Assembly: GCA_029260395.1 (NCBI GenBank)
Contig: JAJDDJ010000013.1
Location: 434,001 to 498,000, forward strand
Source of the DNA: Phycisphaerales bacterium
GTDB lineage: Bacteria > Planctomycetota > Phycisphaerae > Phycisphaerales > UBA1924
Length of the DNA: 64,000 nt
Direction: 5' to 3'
The notes beneath the pieces are model-generated. The model searched no databases, was not told where the DNA came from, and worked only from the letters and a program-made list of their open reading frames with translations. Made by a program: the position numbers and the translations under genes. This document shows positions 7,997 to 16,261 of the stretch, in pieces. Every line of letters starts with the position of its first letter. Position 1 is the stretch's first letter.

Positions 7997-9271
7997 TCAG
8001 TCGTTCCCGTCCCGCACATAGAACGGCAGGTTGGCCACCCCGGCGCTGCCCATCTGGTCGTACACCGTCACGTACAGCCGATAAGCACCGGGCTCGGACG
8101 GCGCTTTGAAACGTGCCCCTTCGAGAGCCTTGCTCACGGTCAGGTCAGGGAACGCGGGCGGCTTGCTCTCAGCATCGCCACCCATTCGGCGGTCGGTCGA
8201 TTCAGCCATGATGACCCACTCGGCGCGAAGCTTGTCGTCGTCGGCATCGGTCACTTCAACCGAAGCCGCAAACGGCTGGCCCGGTTCGAGTTCGTTGTGC
8301 GCCGCTGGGCACACGATCCCGCTGACCACCGGCGCGCGGTTGGGCGGCTCTTCGCCCGTCCAAAAGCGGTGCATGACGTCGACGACCGGCGTCTTGGACC
8401 CGTCTTCAAGGAACATGCCGAACCACGTCGCCGTCGCCTCTTGCTTCTGACCCCACAGAAAGACGTACGACCCAAAGCACTGCTCGGGCCTCCGGAGCAC
8501 GGCCATCTCGTGCGAGTGCGCGTACTGCTCGGCCTTCTCCGCGCTGGTCGGCTCGATCTGTGCGCCCCACGGGGTTTTGGGCGATTCCCACCAGCCCCGA
8601 GGGCCGTACTCCGTGAGCACGTACGGGCCTGAGTAGTCAGCCCGGTCGAGCGCCTCGGGCACATCCGCTGCGTCGCCGTACTGGTTGACCCCGATGATGT
8701 CGACGCTCGGGCACAGCTCCATCATCGCCGTGAGCTTCTTGGTCGAGCTGCCCGAGATCACGCACATGATCGGGTGATGCTGATCGATCGACTTAATGAT
8801 CTTGGCTAGTCGCTCGACCTCAGGGAACAGCTTGCGTGGCTCGCCGAGCAGCGCCACCTCATTGCCCAGTCCCCACATCAGCAGAGCAGGGTGGTCCTTG
8901 AATTCGCGGACCACAGCCTCGACCATCGCCCGCTGGTCGTTGACCTGCTTGGGGTCGGAATAATCAAACCCGTGGCGTTCGTGGCCGATCCAGATGCCGA
9001 GCGTCACCGTCAGGCCGAGGCGATGGGCTTCATCAAGCAGGCGCTTGCCGTCCTCGGCGCCCCAGGTGCGGAACGAGTTTCCGCCGGATGCCGCGAGCAC
9101 ATCGAGGTGGGACTGTCCCCCGCCACCCTTAATGAAGTACGGCTCGCCGCCTCGCAGCAAGCGGAAGCCGTCAGGCGTGACTTCAATCTCAACCTTGATC
9201 GGTCCCTGCGCTGCCGCCGCGCCCGTGAACACGAACATCGCCACCAGAAGACTCGTCAGCCATGTGCGCAT
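7997..9271 (-). CDS. Secreted clan GH-A glycoside hydrolase (GH2/GH5-like TIM barrel)
   Basis: 424 residues: signal peptide (cut near AAAAQ), a TIM-barrel domain (about 28-325) and a C-terminal immunoglobulin-like domain (about 330-420). Clan GH-A catalytic positions are visible: acid/base in WGLGNEV (E138, after strand 4) and nucleophile in VLTEYGPRGWW (E221, strand 7). Sequence style resembles the GH2 catalytic domain without its N-terminal jelly roll. GH158-type beta-1,3-glucanases are another possibility I cannot test. The start at 9271 is preferred over a longer frame because GGAG lies nine bases upstream and the signal peptide begins there. It is divergent from the GH3 gene and upstream of the GH16 gene, consistent with shared beta-glucan use. 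Confidence 0.75.
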   Translation of the reverse strand: MRTWLTSLLVAMFVFTGAAAAQGPIKVEIEVTPDGFRLLRGGEPYFIKGGGGQSHLDVLAASGGNSFRTWGAEDGKRLLDEAHRLGLTVTLGIWIGHERHGFDYSDPKQVNDQRAMVEAVVREFKDHPALLMWGLGNEVALLGEPRKLFPEVERLAKIIKSIDQHHPIMCVISGSSTKKLTAMMELCPSVDIIGVNQYGDAADVPEALDRADYSGPYVLTEYGPRGWWESPKTPWGAQIEPTSAEKAEQYAHSHEMAVLRRPEQCFGSYVFLWGQKQEATATWFGMFLEDGSKTPVVDVMHRFWTGEEPPNRAPVVSGIVCPAAHNELEPGQPFAASVEVTDADDDKLRAEWVIMAESTDRRMGGDAESKPPAFPDLTVSKALEGARFKAPSEPGAYRLYVTVYDQMGSAGVANLPFYVRDGND

Positions 9272-9399
9272 CGAATCGCTCCGTTTCCGTTTGCTCACGC
9301 CGAACGCGCGGGCGAACTGGTAGAATGGCGAGTATAAAGCACTTTCGCAGCAACGCCCACGCTTCGCCCGCATTTGACGACATCCACAGGAAACCGACC
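9272..9399. promoter_or_regulatory. Divergent control region of the glucan locus
   Basis: 128 bases separate the two divergent start codons at 9271 (minus) and 9400 (plus). Candidate plus-strand -10 boxes are TAGAAT (9321-9326) and TATAAA (9333-9338). Neither has a good -35 at standard spacing. No LacI-type palindrome was seen here. Confidence 0.35.
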
Positions 9400-11613
9400 A
9401 TGACCCCTTCGCTTGTTCGCTCTCTATTCGCCGTGGGTGCCTCTGCAGCCCTCACCGCTGGTGCCACCGCGCAGGACCGCGTGGAGGACCTGCTCAGCCA
9501 GATGACCCTCGAAGAGAAGGCCGGGCAGATGACCCAGCTCACGCTCAGCGCGCTGTCGTCGGGTCGGCAGTGGACCGACACCGAGCACGAACTCAACGTC
9601 GAGGCGCTCCGCAAGGCCATCGTCGAGGACCACGTCGGCTCGATCCTCAACCAGTTCGATGCCGCCTTCACGCCGGACTACTGGCGCGAGATCATCACCG
9701 CGGTGCAAGACATCGCCACCGAGGAGACGAGGCTCAAGATCCCGGTCGTCTACGGCGTGGACTCGGTGCACGGCGCGAACTACGTCATTGGCGCCACCAT
9801 CTTCCCGCAGAACCTGAGCCTGGCCGCGACATGGAATCCGTCGCTCTCGACCATCGCCGGCGAGATTACCGCGTTCGAAACGCGCGCCGTCGGCATCCCG
9901 TGGAACTTCTCGCCTGTCGCAGACGTGGCCCGCCAGCCGCTCTGGTCTCGCTACTTCGAGACCTTCGGCGAAGACCCGCATCTCGTGTCGGTCATGGCCG
10001 CCGAATCCGTCAAGGGCCAGCAGCAAGCCGAACTCAACGTCGCCGCGTGCGGCAAGCACTTCATCGCCTACTCCATGCCCCGCACGGGCAAGGACCGCAC
10101 GCCCACGCAGATCGGCATGGTCGAGCTGCTCGACGTCTTCGCCCCGCCGTTTCAGGCGATGATCGACGCGGGCGTAGACACGATGATGATCAACTCGGGC
10201 GAGATCAACGGCGTGCCCGTGCACGCGAGCCACGAGATCCTTACCGGTCTGCTCCGCGACCGCATGGGCTTTGAGGGCGTCGCCGTCACCGATTGGGAGG
10301 ACGTGATCAAGCTGCACACGATGCACAAGGTGGCCGACTCCGAGAAGGAAGCCACCCGTCAGGCGATCCTCGCGGGCATCGACATGTCGATGGTGCCCTA
10401 CAAGACCGACTTCGCCGACCACATCGTCGAGCTCGTAAGCGAGGGCGCGATCAGCGAGGAACGCATCGACCTGTCCGTACGCCGAATCCTTCGCCTCAAG
10501 GACAAGCTCGGCCTGTTCGAAGAACCCATTTCCGGGCCCGAGCACGTCCAGCACATCGGCAAGCAAGCATCACTCGACGCGAGCCTCGCCGCGGCCCGCG
10601 AGGGCGTGGTCCTGCTCAAGAACGAGAACAACGCGCTGCCGCTCGCAAGCGGTGCGAAGATCCTTGTCACCGGCCCCACCGCCGACGCCCTGCCGCCCGT
10701 CTACGGCGCGTGGAGCTTCTCGTGGCAGGGCGCCGAGGCCGGGCTCTACCCCGACACCCCCACCGTGCTCGATGCGGCCCGCACACAGTTCGGCGCGGCC
10801 AACGTCTCGTACGTGCCAGGCGCATCATTCAATGAGGAACTCGACCTGGCCGCCGTCACCTCCGCGGCCGCTGACGCCGATGCCATCGTGGTCTGCCTCG
10901 GCGAGCCCCCCTCGACCGAAGGCCCGGGCGACATCCTTGAACTCGAGCTCGAACCCGCCCAGCTCGCCCTCGCCCAGGCCGCGATCGACACGGGTAAGCC
11001 CGTCGTGCTCGTGCTGATCGAGAACCGCCCCCGCGTGTTTACCCAGGTCGATGCCGGAGCCGCCGCGGTCGTCTGGCTCGGCGAGCCCGGGCCGTTCGGG
11101 CCGCAGGCTCTGGCCGAGGTGCTCGCCGGAACGCTCAACCCCAGCGGCCGTCTGCCCTTCACCTACCCCCGCCAGAACGGCTCGGTCGTCACCTACGACC
11201 GCAAGTGGTCCGAGGGCTCGCCCGAGGTGTTCGCCAACGGCCCCCAACGCCCGCTCTACCAGTTCGGTAGCGGCCTGGCCTACACCACGTTCGGCTACTC
11301 GGGGCTTCGCGTCACAGACCGGGGCGATGCGCTCACCGTCGAGGTCACCGTCGCCAACACCGGCGAACGCGCGGGCCACGAGGTCGTGCAGCTCTACGTC
11401 AGCGATGAGTTCGCCTCGGTCACGCCCCACGTGCATCGGCTCAAGGGCTTTGAAAAGGTTGCGCTCGAAGCGGGCGAGTCCAAGACGATCACGTTCGAGC
11501 TGACCAAGGACGATCTCTCGGTCATCGACCGCACAGGGCGCAAGATCTTCGAGCCGGGCGGGTTTGGCTTCCGCGTGGGCGATCAGGCCACCCGCATCGA
11601 CTGGGGCAACTGA
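9400..11613 (+). CDS. GH3 beta-glucosidase, exported
   Basis: 737-residue enzyme predicted to release glucose from the non-reducing end of beta-glucan oligosaccharides. Order: signal peptide (to about GATAQ); GH3 N-terminal TIM barrel with the nucleophile in VAVTDWED (D298) and the KHF substrate motif (CGKHFIAYS); GH3 C-terminal alpha/beta domain (from about 400, EGVVLLKNE) with the region for the acid/base; and a fibronectin-III-like domain (about 635-725, GHEVVQLYVSD...LKGFEKV). The start follows AGGA by eight bases. A frame open further upstream lacks a signal peptide and was not used. It lies opposite the GH-A/GH16 pair across a shared control region, as the last step of the same pathway. 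Confidence 0.9.
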   Translation: MTPSLVRSLFAVGASAALTAGATAQDRVEDLLSQMTLEEKAGQMTQLTLSALSSGRQWTDTEHELNVEALRKAIVEDHVGSILNQFDAAFTPDYWREIITAVQDIATEETRLKIPVVYGVDSVHGANYVIGATIFPQNLSLAATWNPSLSTIAGEITAFETRAVGIPWNFSPVADVARQPLWSRYFETFGEDPHLVSVMAAESVKGQQQAELNVAACGKHFIAYSMPRTGKDRTPTQIGMVELLDVFAPPFQAMIDAGVDTMMINSGEINGVPVHASHEILTGLLRDRMGFEGVAVTDWEDVIKLHTMHKVADSEKEATRQAILAGIDMSMVPYKTDFADHIVELVSEGAISEERIDLSVRRILRLKDKLGLFEEPISGPEHVQHIGKQASLDASLAAAREGVVLLKNENNALPLASGAKILVTGPTADALPPVYGAWSFSWQGAEAGLYPDTPTVLDAARTQFGAANVSYVPGASFNEELDLAAVTSAAADADAIVVCLGEPPSTEGPGDILELELEPAQLALAQAAIDTGKPVVLVLIENRPRVFTQVDAGAAAVVWLGEPGPFGPQALAEVLAGTLNPSGRLPFTYPRQNGSVVTYDRKWSEGSPEVFANGPQRPLYQFGSGLAYTTFGYSGLRVTDRGDALTVEVTVANTGERAGHEVVQLYVSDEFASVTPHVHRLKGFEKVALEAGESKTITFELTKDDLSVIDRTGRKIFEPGGFGFRVGDQATRIDWGN

Positions 11614-11679
11614 CCGCCGAGCGAATCCTTTCTTTCGAGCCCGGGGTGGAAGCCCCGTGGCCACTTCGAAGATGGATTT

Positions 11680-11710
11680 ACCACAGAGGCACAGCGGCCG
11701 CAGAGAAGGA
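11680..11710 (+). repeat. Dispersed CACAGAGG-type repeat, copy 1
   Basis: A 31-base stretch built of CACAGAGGC / CACAGCGG / CGCAGAGAAGGA units. The related sequence occurs in inverse orientation at 13731-13762. It lies in the 225-base gap after the GH3 gene, next to a GGGG...CCCC hairpin (11642-11657) and a nested inverted repeat. Confidence 0.6.
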
Positions 11711-11730
11711 TCGGTGGAGATACTCCTCTG

Positions 11731-11805
11731 GGTGGCAACGCTGGCTTGTCCAGCATTGGCTAGCCATCCGCACTGGCTGCCCCCCCACAAGCTGCCAGTG
11801 CCACC
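11731..11805. repeat. Nested inverted repeat (REP-like)
   Basis: Outer arms GGTGGCA (11731-11737) and TGCCACC (11799-11805) are perfect 7-bp complements. Inside them CACTGGC (11771-11777) pairs with GCCAGTG (11794-11800), and GCTGG/CCAGC arms flank TTGT (11740-11753). This looks like a degenerate palindromic intergenic element. Confidence 0.5.
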
Positions 11806-11838
11806 TACTCAATCCCAACAAGCGGGTAAGCTGGCACC

Positions 11839-12642
11839 ATGCGTCGAGCCCTGTTCATCGGCCGCGTGGTGCTGAACTACCTGCTGCTTGGTTTTGTCAC
11901 CACGTGGGCCGTCGCGTGGGGGCTGGCGTTGCTGCCGCCGGGACGAGATCGGCAAACGAGTAGTGTCACAATCTCACCGACCCCACATCTAGATCGAGAC
12001 ATCAATTTCACGACGCTGCGCGGTGTTGGTAGCGTTCGGATTGGATTCGCTACATCTGACATATGGAGCGATGGCTTTTCAAGGAGTGTTCTCTTATCAG
12101 CTCCTATGCGATTGCGAGAGGAACTTGACGACCCAACTATCTCTAGGTTTACGCTGGCGATTGATCCGTCCCACGATGGCGCGTGGGGGCATCGGTCCGA
12201 TTCCTATGAATTCCAAGCCGATACTGCACGGCCGGTTGGGGTAGACGACGCCCGAGGATTCCCGGCTCTGTCCCATTGGTGCAGTTGGGAGGCCTTCGTT
12301 CCTATCGGTGGCTGGGGTTTTCACATCCATGCGAAGCGCGGTCCGATTGGAGGGATTCAGATACCACCCTTAACGCGCGTCGCAAGAAACATCCACGGGC
12401 CAGTGTTCCGCGCTCTGCCGTACATGCCGATCTGGTCGGGGCTGGCGCTGAACACCGCGTTCTACGCGTTGCTGTTCTTCGTGTGCGTTCGGCTCGTCAA
12501 GGGCACTCGGCATCTGCTCCGGTTCCGCACGGGCCGATGCCCGCGTTGCGGCTACGACCTGCTCGGCTCGTTTACCGGACCCTGCTCCGAATGCGGGCAT
12601 CTCGCGTGCAAGCGCAAGAATCACGCCACCGCGACGGCGTGA
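11839..12642 (+). CDS. Membrane protein with C-terminal zinc ribbon, unknown function
   Basis: 267 residues: an N-terminal transmembrane helix (about 9-34), a long extracytoplasmic middle, a second helix (about 200-222, ALNTAFYALLFFVCV) and a cytoplasmic zinc ribbon CPRCGYDLLGSFTGPCSECGH (Cys pairs at about 233/236 and 247/250). I know no function for this architecture, and a similar ribbon occurs in the gene at 12988-13584. Base composition is uneven. The two ends are GC-rich (about 60-68% per 60-base line), while the middle (about 11960-12370) falls to near 47-52%, unlike neighbouring genes. That suggests a fast-evolving or exchanged central region. Confidence 0.65.
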   Translation: MRRALFIGRVVLNYLLLGFVTTWAVAWGLALLPPGRDRQTSSVTISPTPHLDRDINFTTLRGVGSVRIGFATSDIWSDGFSRSVLLSAPMRLREELDDPTISRFTLAIDPSHDGAWGHRSDSYEFQADTARPVGVDDARGFPALSHWCSWEAFVPIGGWGFHIHAKRGPIGGIQIPPLTRVARNIHGPVFRALPYMPIWSGLALNTAFYALLFFVCVRLVKGTRHLLRFRTGRCPRCGYDLLGSFTGPCSECGHLACKRKNHATATA

Positions 12643-12669
12643 CGATCGAGCATCGGGAGCTGTTCGTCC

Positions 12670-12885
12670 ATGAACTGCCCCGTCACATGGATGATTTGTT
12701 CCTATTGAGGCATGAACAGCTCTGTCGCGCTGATGATTTGTCCCTGTTTGTCCATGAACGACGCTTGTACAGCAACCAACTACGACCGTAGAGCCCTTTA
12801 CAGCTCTCGTAAAGCAGCGCACGACGACCGTAGAGCAGCGCACGACGACCGTAGAGCAGCGCACGACGACCGTAGAGCAGCGCAC
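12670..12885. repeat. Tandem repeat array with 21/42-bp period
   Basis: The first part has 42-bp imperfect units each starting ATGAAC (12670, 12712, 12754) and sharing GATGATTTGT. The second part has three exact 21-bp units (12813-12833, 12834-12854, 12855-12875; AGCAGCGCACGACGACCGTAG type, described by position) plus a 10-base partial. 42 is twice 21, so one array probably decayed at its left end. It fills most of the 345-base gap between two convergent zinc-ribbon genes (12643-12987). Reading frames through it give only heptad repeats, with no start signal or domain. Confidence 0.85.
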
Positions 12886-12987
12886 AGATCCATGACCTGG
12901 CGGCCACGCTCGCGTACATGGCCTGATAACCATCGTTGCGAAGCGCACCATCCGCGCGAAGGGCTTGCTAGGAGGCTTGTCGCCAGC

Positions 12988-13584
12988 TCAGTTCATCACC
13001 TCGATCGCCACCAGCGTGATCGCGACGTTCACCGCGATGCACGACAGCGGCCACCGGTACGCCCGCCACGCGAGCAGCCAGATCCCCGGCGACGGCTCCG
13101 AGGTAAGCCGCCCGCACTCCGGGCACCGTTCGAGTTGCTCGTCTCGCGGGTAGCCGCAATCAACGCAGCGGTTTTTGCGACTGCGGTGACCGGTACGGAC
13201 GGCGGGAAGGAAGAACAGCGCGGCTGTGGCCAAGGGCAAGAGCGAGCCAAGGGGGACTGTGACAATGTTCACTCCTGGTCTGATGTAGGAAAGCGGAACA
13301 AAGGCGTGTCGGAGCGGTCCAACTGAACCTACTCCATACTCCAGACGCCAATTCGAAGGCCATTCCCCTCCGAGATTCGCACCTCGAAGCACCACACTCC
13401 CGTCGAGAAGGCCAATCATTCTTGCCGGATCACGAGCAGAGCCCCCGTCACCCCACAGTACGACTCGCGCGTACGACACCAACCACAGCACCCCCACCAC
13501 CAGCGTCATCGCGATAATGAGCCGCTCGTGGCGAGGCCGCCTGCGCCGATCGCCCTGGGCTTGCTTGCGCTTGAGGAACTTCAC
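12988..13584 (-). CDS. Membrane protein with CxxCGY zinc ribbon, unknown function
   Basis: About 198 residues: a basic N-terminus, one transmembrane helix (LIIAMTLVVGVLWLVSY), a short extracytoplasmic part, a second helix (PLGSLLPLATAALFFLPAV), a zinc ribbon CVDCGYPRDEQLERCPECG, and a last hydrophobic helix. The GTG at 13584 was chosen because GGAG (CTCC on the plus strand at 13593-13596) lies eight bases before it and the protein then starts KFLKRKQ. A frame open to 13719 adds a stretch with no recognisable feature. It is related in layout to the convergent gene at 11839-12642. Function unknown. Confidence 0.6.
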   Translation of the reverse strand: MKFLKRKQAQGDRRRRPRHERLIIAMTLVVGVLWLVSYARVVLWGDGGSARDPARMIGLLDGSVVLRGANLGGEWPSNWRLEYGVGSVGPLRHAFVPLSYIRPGVNIVTVPLGSLLPLATAALFFLPAVRTGHRSRKNRCVDCGYPRDEQLERCPECGRLTSEPSPGIWLLAWRAYRWPLSCIAVNVAITLVAIEVMN

Positions 13585-13730
13585 GCCCGCGTCTCCATGC
13601 CGCCAGCGTACCCAAAGCGAACATGCCCTCGCTTCCTTCAGGCTCGTGGGCATGCCGCCCGCTCCCCTCCCCCCTCGGCCCCACTGCCTCAACAAACAAC
13701 GCCGCATGCGGATGCACACGGCGCGGATGG

Positions 13731-13762
13731 ATGTTCTGTGTTCTCGGTGGCCTCGGTGGTGG
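13731..13762 (-). repeat. Dispersed CACAGAGG-type repeat, copy 2 (inverted)
   Basis: On the minus strand this reads CCACCACCGAGG...CACCGAGAACACAG, the same style as 11680-11710. It lies in the intergenic stretch upstream of the zinc-ribbon gene (13585-13795). Confidence 0.55.
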
Positions 13763-13795
13763 AAGCCTTGACTAGGCCTTGCCCGGCTCTGGGCC

Positions 13796-13999
13796 CTACT
13801 TCGGCGGAAGCACCACGTTGCCGGGCTCTTGCAGCGCGATGGCGCTGCCGCCCTTGCCGATGGTCCCCGCCTGCATGAACACTACCACGCACGCCGCCAG
13901 CATCGCCGCTGTCGCGACCACGAGCAGGCCCGTGTACACATCGGGGCCCGATGACTTCCGCGCCCGTCCGCCGGGCATCTGCATTCCGAACTGACTCAT
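13796..13999 (-). CDS. Small single-pass membrane protein, unknown
   Basis: 67-residue protein with a polar N-terminus (MSQFGMQMPGGRARKSSGPD), one transmembrane helix (about 22-42, VYTGLLVVATAAMLAACVVVFM) and a short periplasmic tail. GGAG lies about ten bases before the ATG. It starts 32 bases after the stop of the coiled-coil gene 14032-14883 and is probably in the same operon. No family is recognised. Confidence 0.65.
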   Translation of the reverse strand: MSQFGMQMPGGRARKSSGPDVYTGLLVVATAAMLAACVVVFMQAGTIGKGGSAIALQEPGNVVLPPK

Positions 14000-14031
14000 C
14001 GTCCGCGCTCCGTCCTAAAAGGCGTTGGTCG

Positions 14032-14883
14032 TTAGCGAAGCCGGCTCAGCGCCACATCACCGCTCTGGATCGACTGGCCCTTGGCCATTCTCTCGACACG
14101 GGCCACCGACTCGTTGAGGTCCGTGCGGATCACGACCACATCAGCGATCCACTGGTTGCCGCGTGCGACGTACAGCCGCATGTTCTTGCTCACCCGGTCC
14201 GTGCTGCCAGCGGCCAACTCGACAAGCTGGTCGCCCGTCACCGAGTCCATTGCGGTAGCCGACACGCGGCTCGTGATGATCGGGCCATTGAACTCGAACG
14301 GCTTGGCCGCCACGGTCGAAGCCGCTGCCCCGCCGCCCTGGTTGGCGATCTCGGCGGCTGCAAGCTGCTCCTGGAGCGCCCTGATCTGCTGGTTGAGCAC
14401 ACCCTGCTCGCTCTCGCGATCGTTCAGACGATCCTCAAGCGCCAGCGACTCGCTGCGGAGCCTGCCGCTCTCGCTGCGCATCTGGTCGATCTGCGTGCGG
14501 TAGCTCTCGATGAGCCGGGTCTGAGCCGCAACGGTCTTGTCAAAGTCACCGATCTGCGTCTGGATGGCCTGGGCCGCCTCTCGCTCCCGGCTCACATCGG
14601 TGCGGAGCTGGGCGTTCTCCGAGTTCAGGTCGGTGTTCACGCCGCGGATCCGCGCGATCTCGTTGGACGAGTCGGCGAGCTGGCGTTCGAGCCTCGAACG
14701 CTCCTCGGCAGCGCGGTTCACTTCCGCGTCCTTCTGGGCCTTCTCAGCCGCAGCGTCCGCCTCGGCCGACCGCAGCGCGCCGGATACCTCGCTGATGTTG
14801 AACGCCATGCTCATCGTCAGGGTGGCGAGCACCAAGCTGAGCACCGCGGCAAAGACAGCAAAGACTTTCGTGAGAATGTGCAC
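14032..14883 (-). CDS. Membrane-anchored coiled-coil protein
   Basis: About 283 residues starting with a near-terminal transmembrane helix (VHILTKVFAVFAAVLSLVLATLTMSMAF), then a long coiled coil (about 30-195, charged heptads with Ala-rich and Gln-rich faces), and a C-terminal globular part (about 210-283) ending in a strand-rich segment (NQWIADVVVIRTDLNESVARVE). The GTG at 14883 is preferred over an ATG at 14910 because GAGGAG sits six bases upstream of it. It may act as a periplasmic scaffold or envelope spacer. No enzymatic motif is visible. Confidence 0.65.
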   Translation of the reverse strand: MHILTKVFAVFAAVLSLVLATLTMSMAFNISEVSGALRSAEADAAAEKAQKDAEVNRAAEERSRLERQLADSSNEIARIRGVNTDLNSENAQLRTDVSREREAAQAIQTQIGDFDKTVAAQTRLIESYRTQIDQMRSESGRLRSESLALEDRLNDRESEQGVLNQQIRALQEQLAAAEIANQGGGAAASTVAAKPFEFNGPIITSRVSATAMDSVTGDQLVELAAGSTDRVSKNMRLYVARGNQWIADVVVIRTDLNESVARVERMAKGQSIQSGDVALSRLR

Positions 14884-15126
14884 TGATGGCTCCTCGGCCT
14901 GGCCGCTCATAGGCGGCGATCCGCGTCGTCGATACCGGCCCTGCCAGCGTGGCAGGACGGGCTTGGGGGCGAGTCTAGCACTCCAAAGCCAGCCTTGGGC
15001 ATGGGCGGTGTCCGCGACCGCCCACCGCCCGGGCCGCCATAGAGACACCCCGTCTACATGATTGATACAACCGCCCCAGCGGGCTGTCAATCCCGGCGAC
15101 TCGTCCAGCGCGGGCGTCAGCCCCGA

Positions 15127-16218
15127 TCAACGCCCAGCCACCGAGTCCAAGACTCCCGCTGCCGCCGACACTCTCACCAGCGGGTTGGGGTCTTCCAGCA
15201 GTCTCTCGAGCGCTGCCCTGGCTTCATCACCACGCATCACGCCCAGCACCCGCGCCGCCTGAACTCGTACGAGCGGGTTCTGATCGTTCACATACTCAAG
15301 ACCAACAAACGCCCCATCGTTCTTGCCGAGCTGACCCAGGCTCTGGGCCGCTGCGAGGCGGATTTCTGCGGGCATCTGCTGACCCGTCGCCCCGTCGCGG
15401 TACACAACCAGGTTGGTCAGCTCAGGGATCGACCGCCTGCTCGACAGTTCGCCGAGCATCTGCGCCGCGACGGCTGCGGTCTCCAGCTGATCAGGCGTGG
15501 ACGGGAACAGCGCCGCGTGCAACGTGTGGATCTCCTGCTCCTCGCCGAGCCTGACGAGTGCCTGCGAGACCGCGAGCCTGAGCATCCTGATCTCGCCCTC
15601 GCCAGAACGTGGCATCGTCGAGGCCGCGGTGGCCCGAAGCATTGGGATCGCCGAGTCGTCGCCGATCAAGCCGAGCATGGTCGCCGTGTGCGCACGCACG
15701 CGGGCCGAGCCCGACCGCGTAAGCAGATCGCCCAGCGGAGTCAGGTCCGTCGACCGGTCGCCGAGCTTGACCGAGGCGTACAGCGCCGAGGCCTGAACGT
15801 ACGGCGAGGCATCCCGCTGCAGCGCTCGCACAGCGCCGAGCTGGCCCCGCTGGGAAGTCTCGCCCGCCACGGTTGCCGCGACCGTGCGCACGCCTTCGTT
15901 GCTGTCACGCAGCGCCACGCCCAGCACCGGTCCGAGCCTCGCAGGTGATGCGGACAATCCCTCGATCGCGTTGGCACGGACCTGTGGGCTGCTCGACCTT
16001 GTTGCAGCGACGAGTTCGGCGATGGCGCGTTCCCGCAGTTCGCTTCGGCTGAGCGTCGCGCCCTGGACCACCTGCCCGACGCCAGCCTGCGTTCCGCCGG
16101 GTGCTGGCTCGGGCTTGGCGCCGTCGTTGCTCGCGCACGCCGCAAGCCAGCCGCAGGCCGCCGCCCCAACCAGTCCCGCCGCAGCCATCTTCTGCCATGT
16201 GTGCCATCCGCGCTTCAT
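15127..16218 (-). CDS. HEAT-repeat lipoprotein
   Basis: 363 residues: a lipoprotein signal peptide with lipobox LAAC (Cys28), a short Pro/Gly-rich linker, then at least seven HEAT-like helical repeats (about 55-363). The repeats recur as 'VRANAIEGLSA', 'VRTVAATVAGE', 'VQASALYASVKLGD', 'VRAHTATMLGLIGDD' and 'VRVQAARVLGVM'. Such repeats usually mediate protein binding. AGGAG lies nine bases before the ATG. It follows lnt on the same strand after 43 bases, so a substrate (a lipoprotein) and the enzyme that finishes lipoproteins are probably co-transcribed. Confidence 0.78.
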   Translation of the reverse strand: MKRGWHTWQKMAAAGLVGAAACGWLAACASNDGAKPEPAPGGTQAGVGQVVQGATLSRSELRERAIAELVAATRSSSPQVRANAIEGLSASPARLGPVLGVALRDSNEGVRTVAATVAGETSQRGQLGAVRALQRDASPYVQASALYASVKLGDRSTDLTPLGDLLTRSGSARVRAHTATMLGLIGDDSAIPMLRATAASTMPRSGEGEIRMLRLAVSQALVRLGEEQEIHTLHAALFPSTPDQLETAAVAAQMLGELSSRRSIPELTNLVVYRDGATGQQMPAEIRLAAAQSLGQLGKNDGAFVGLEYVNDQNPLVRVQAARVLGVMRGDEARAALERLLEDPNPLVRVSAAAGVLDSVAGR

Positions 16219-16261
16219 CCGGTTCGCTCCTGACGTTGATTCTGAGTCTCGCTCCGCTGTG

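Noticed and set aside
12813..12885. Possible CRISPR-like array
   Set aside because: Units are directly adjacent with no spacers, are only 21 bp, and no cas genes are near.
12683..13326. Open frames on both strands through the tandem array (ALLYGRR or AAHDDRR heptads)
   Set aside because: They come from the 21-bp period, which keeps every frame open. No Shine-Dalgarno or domain supports them.
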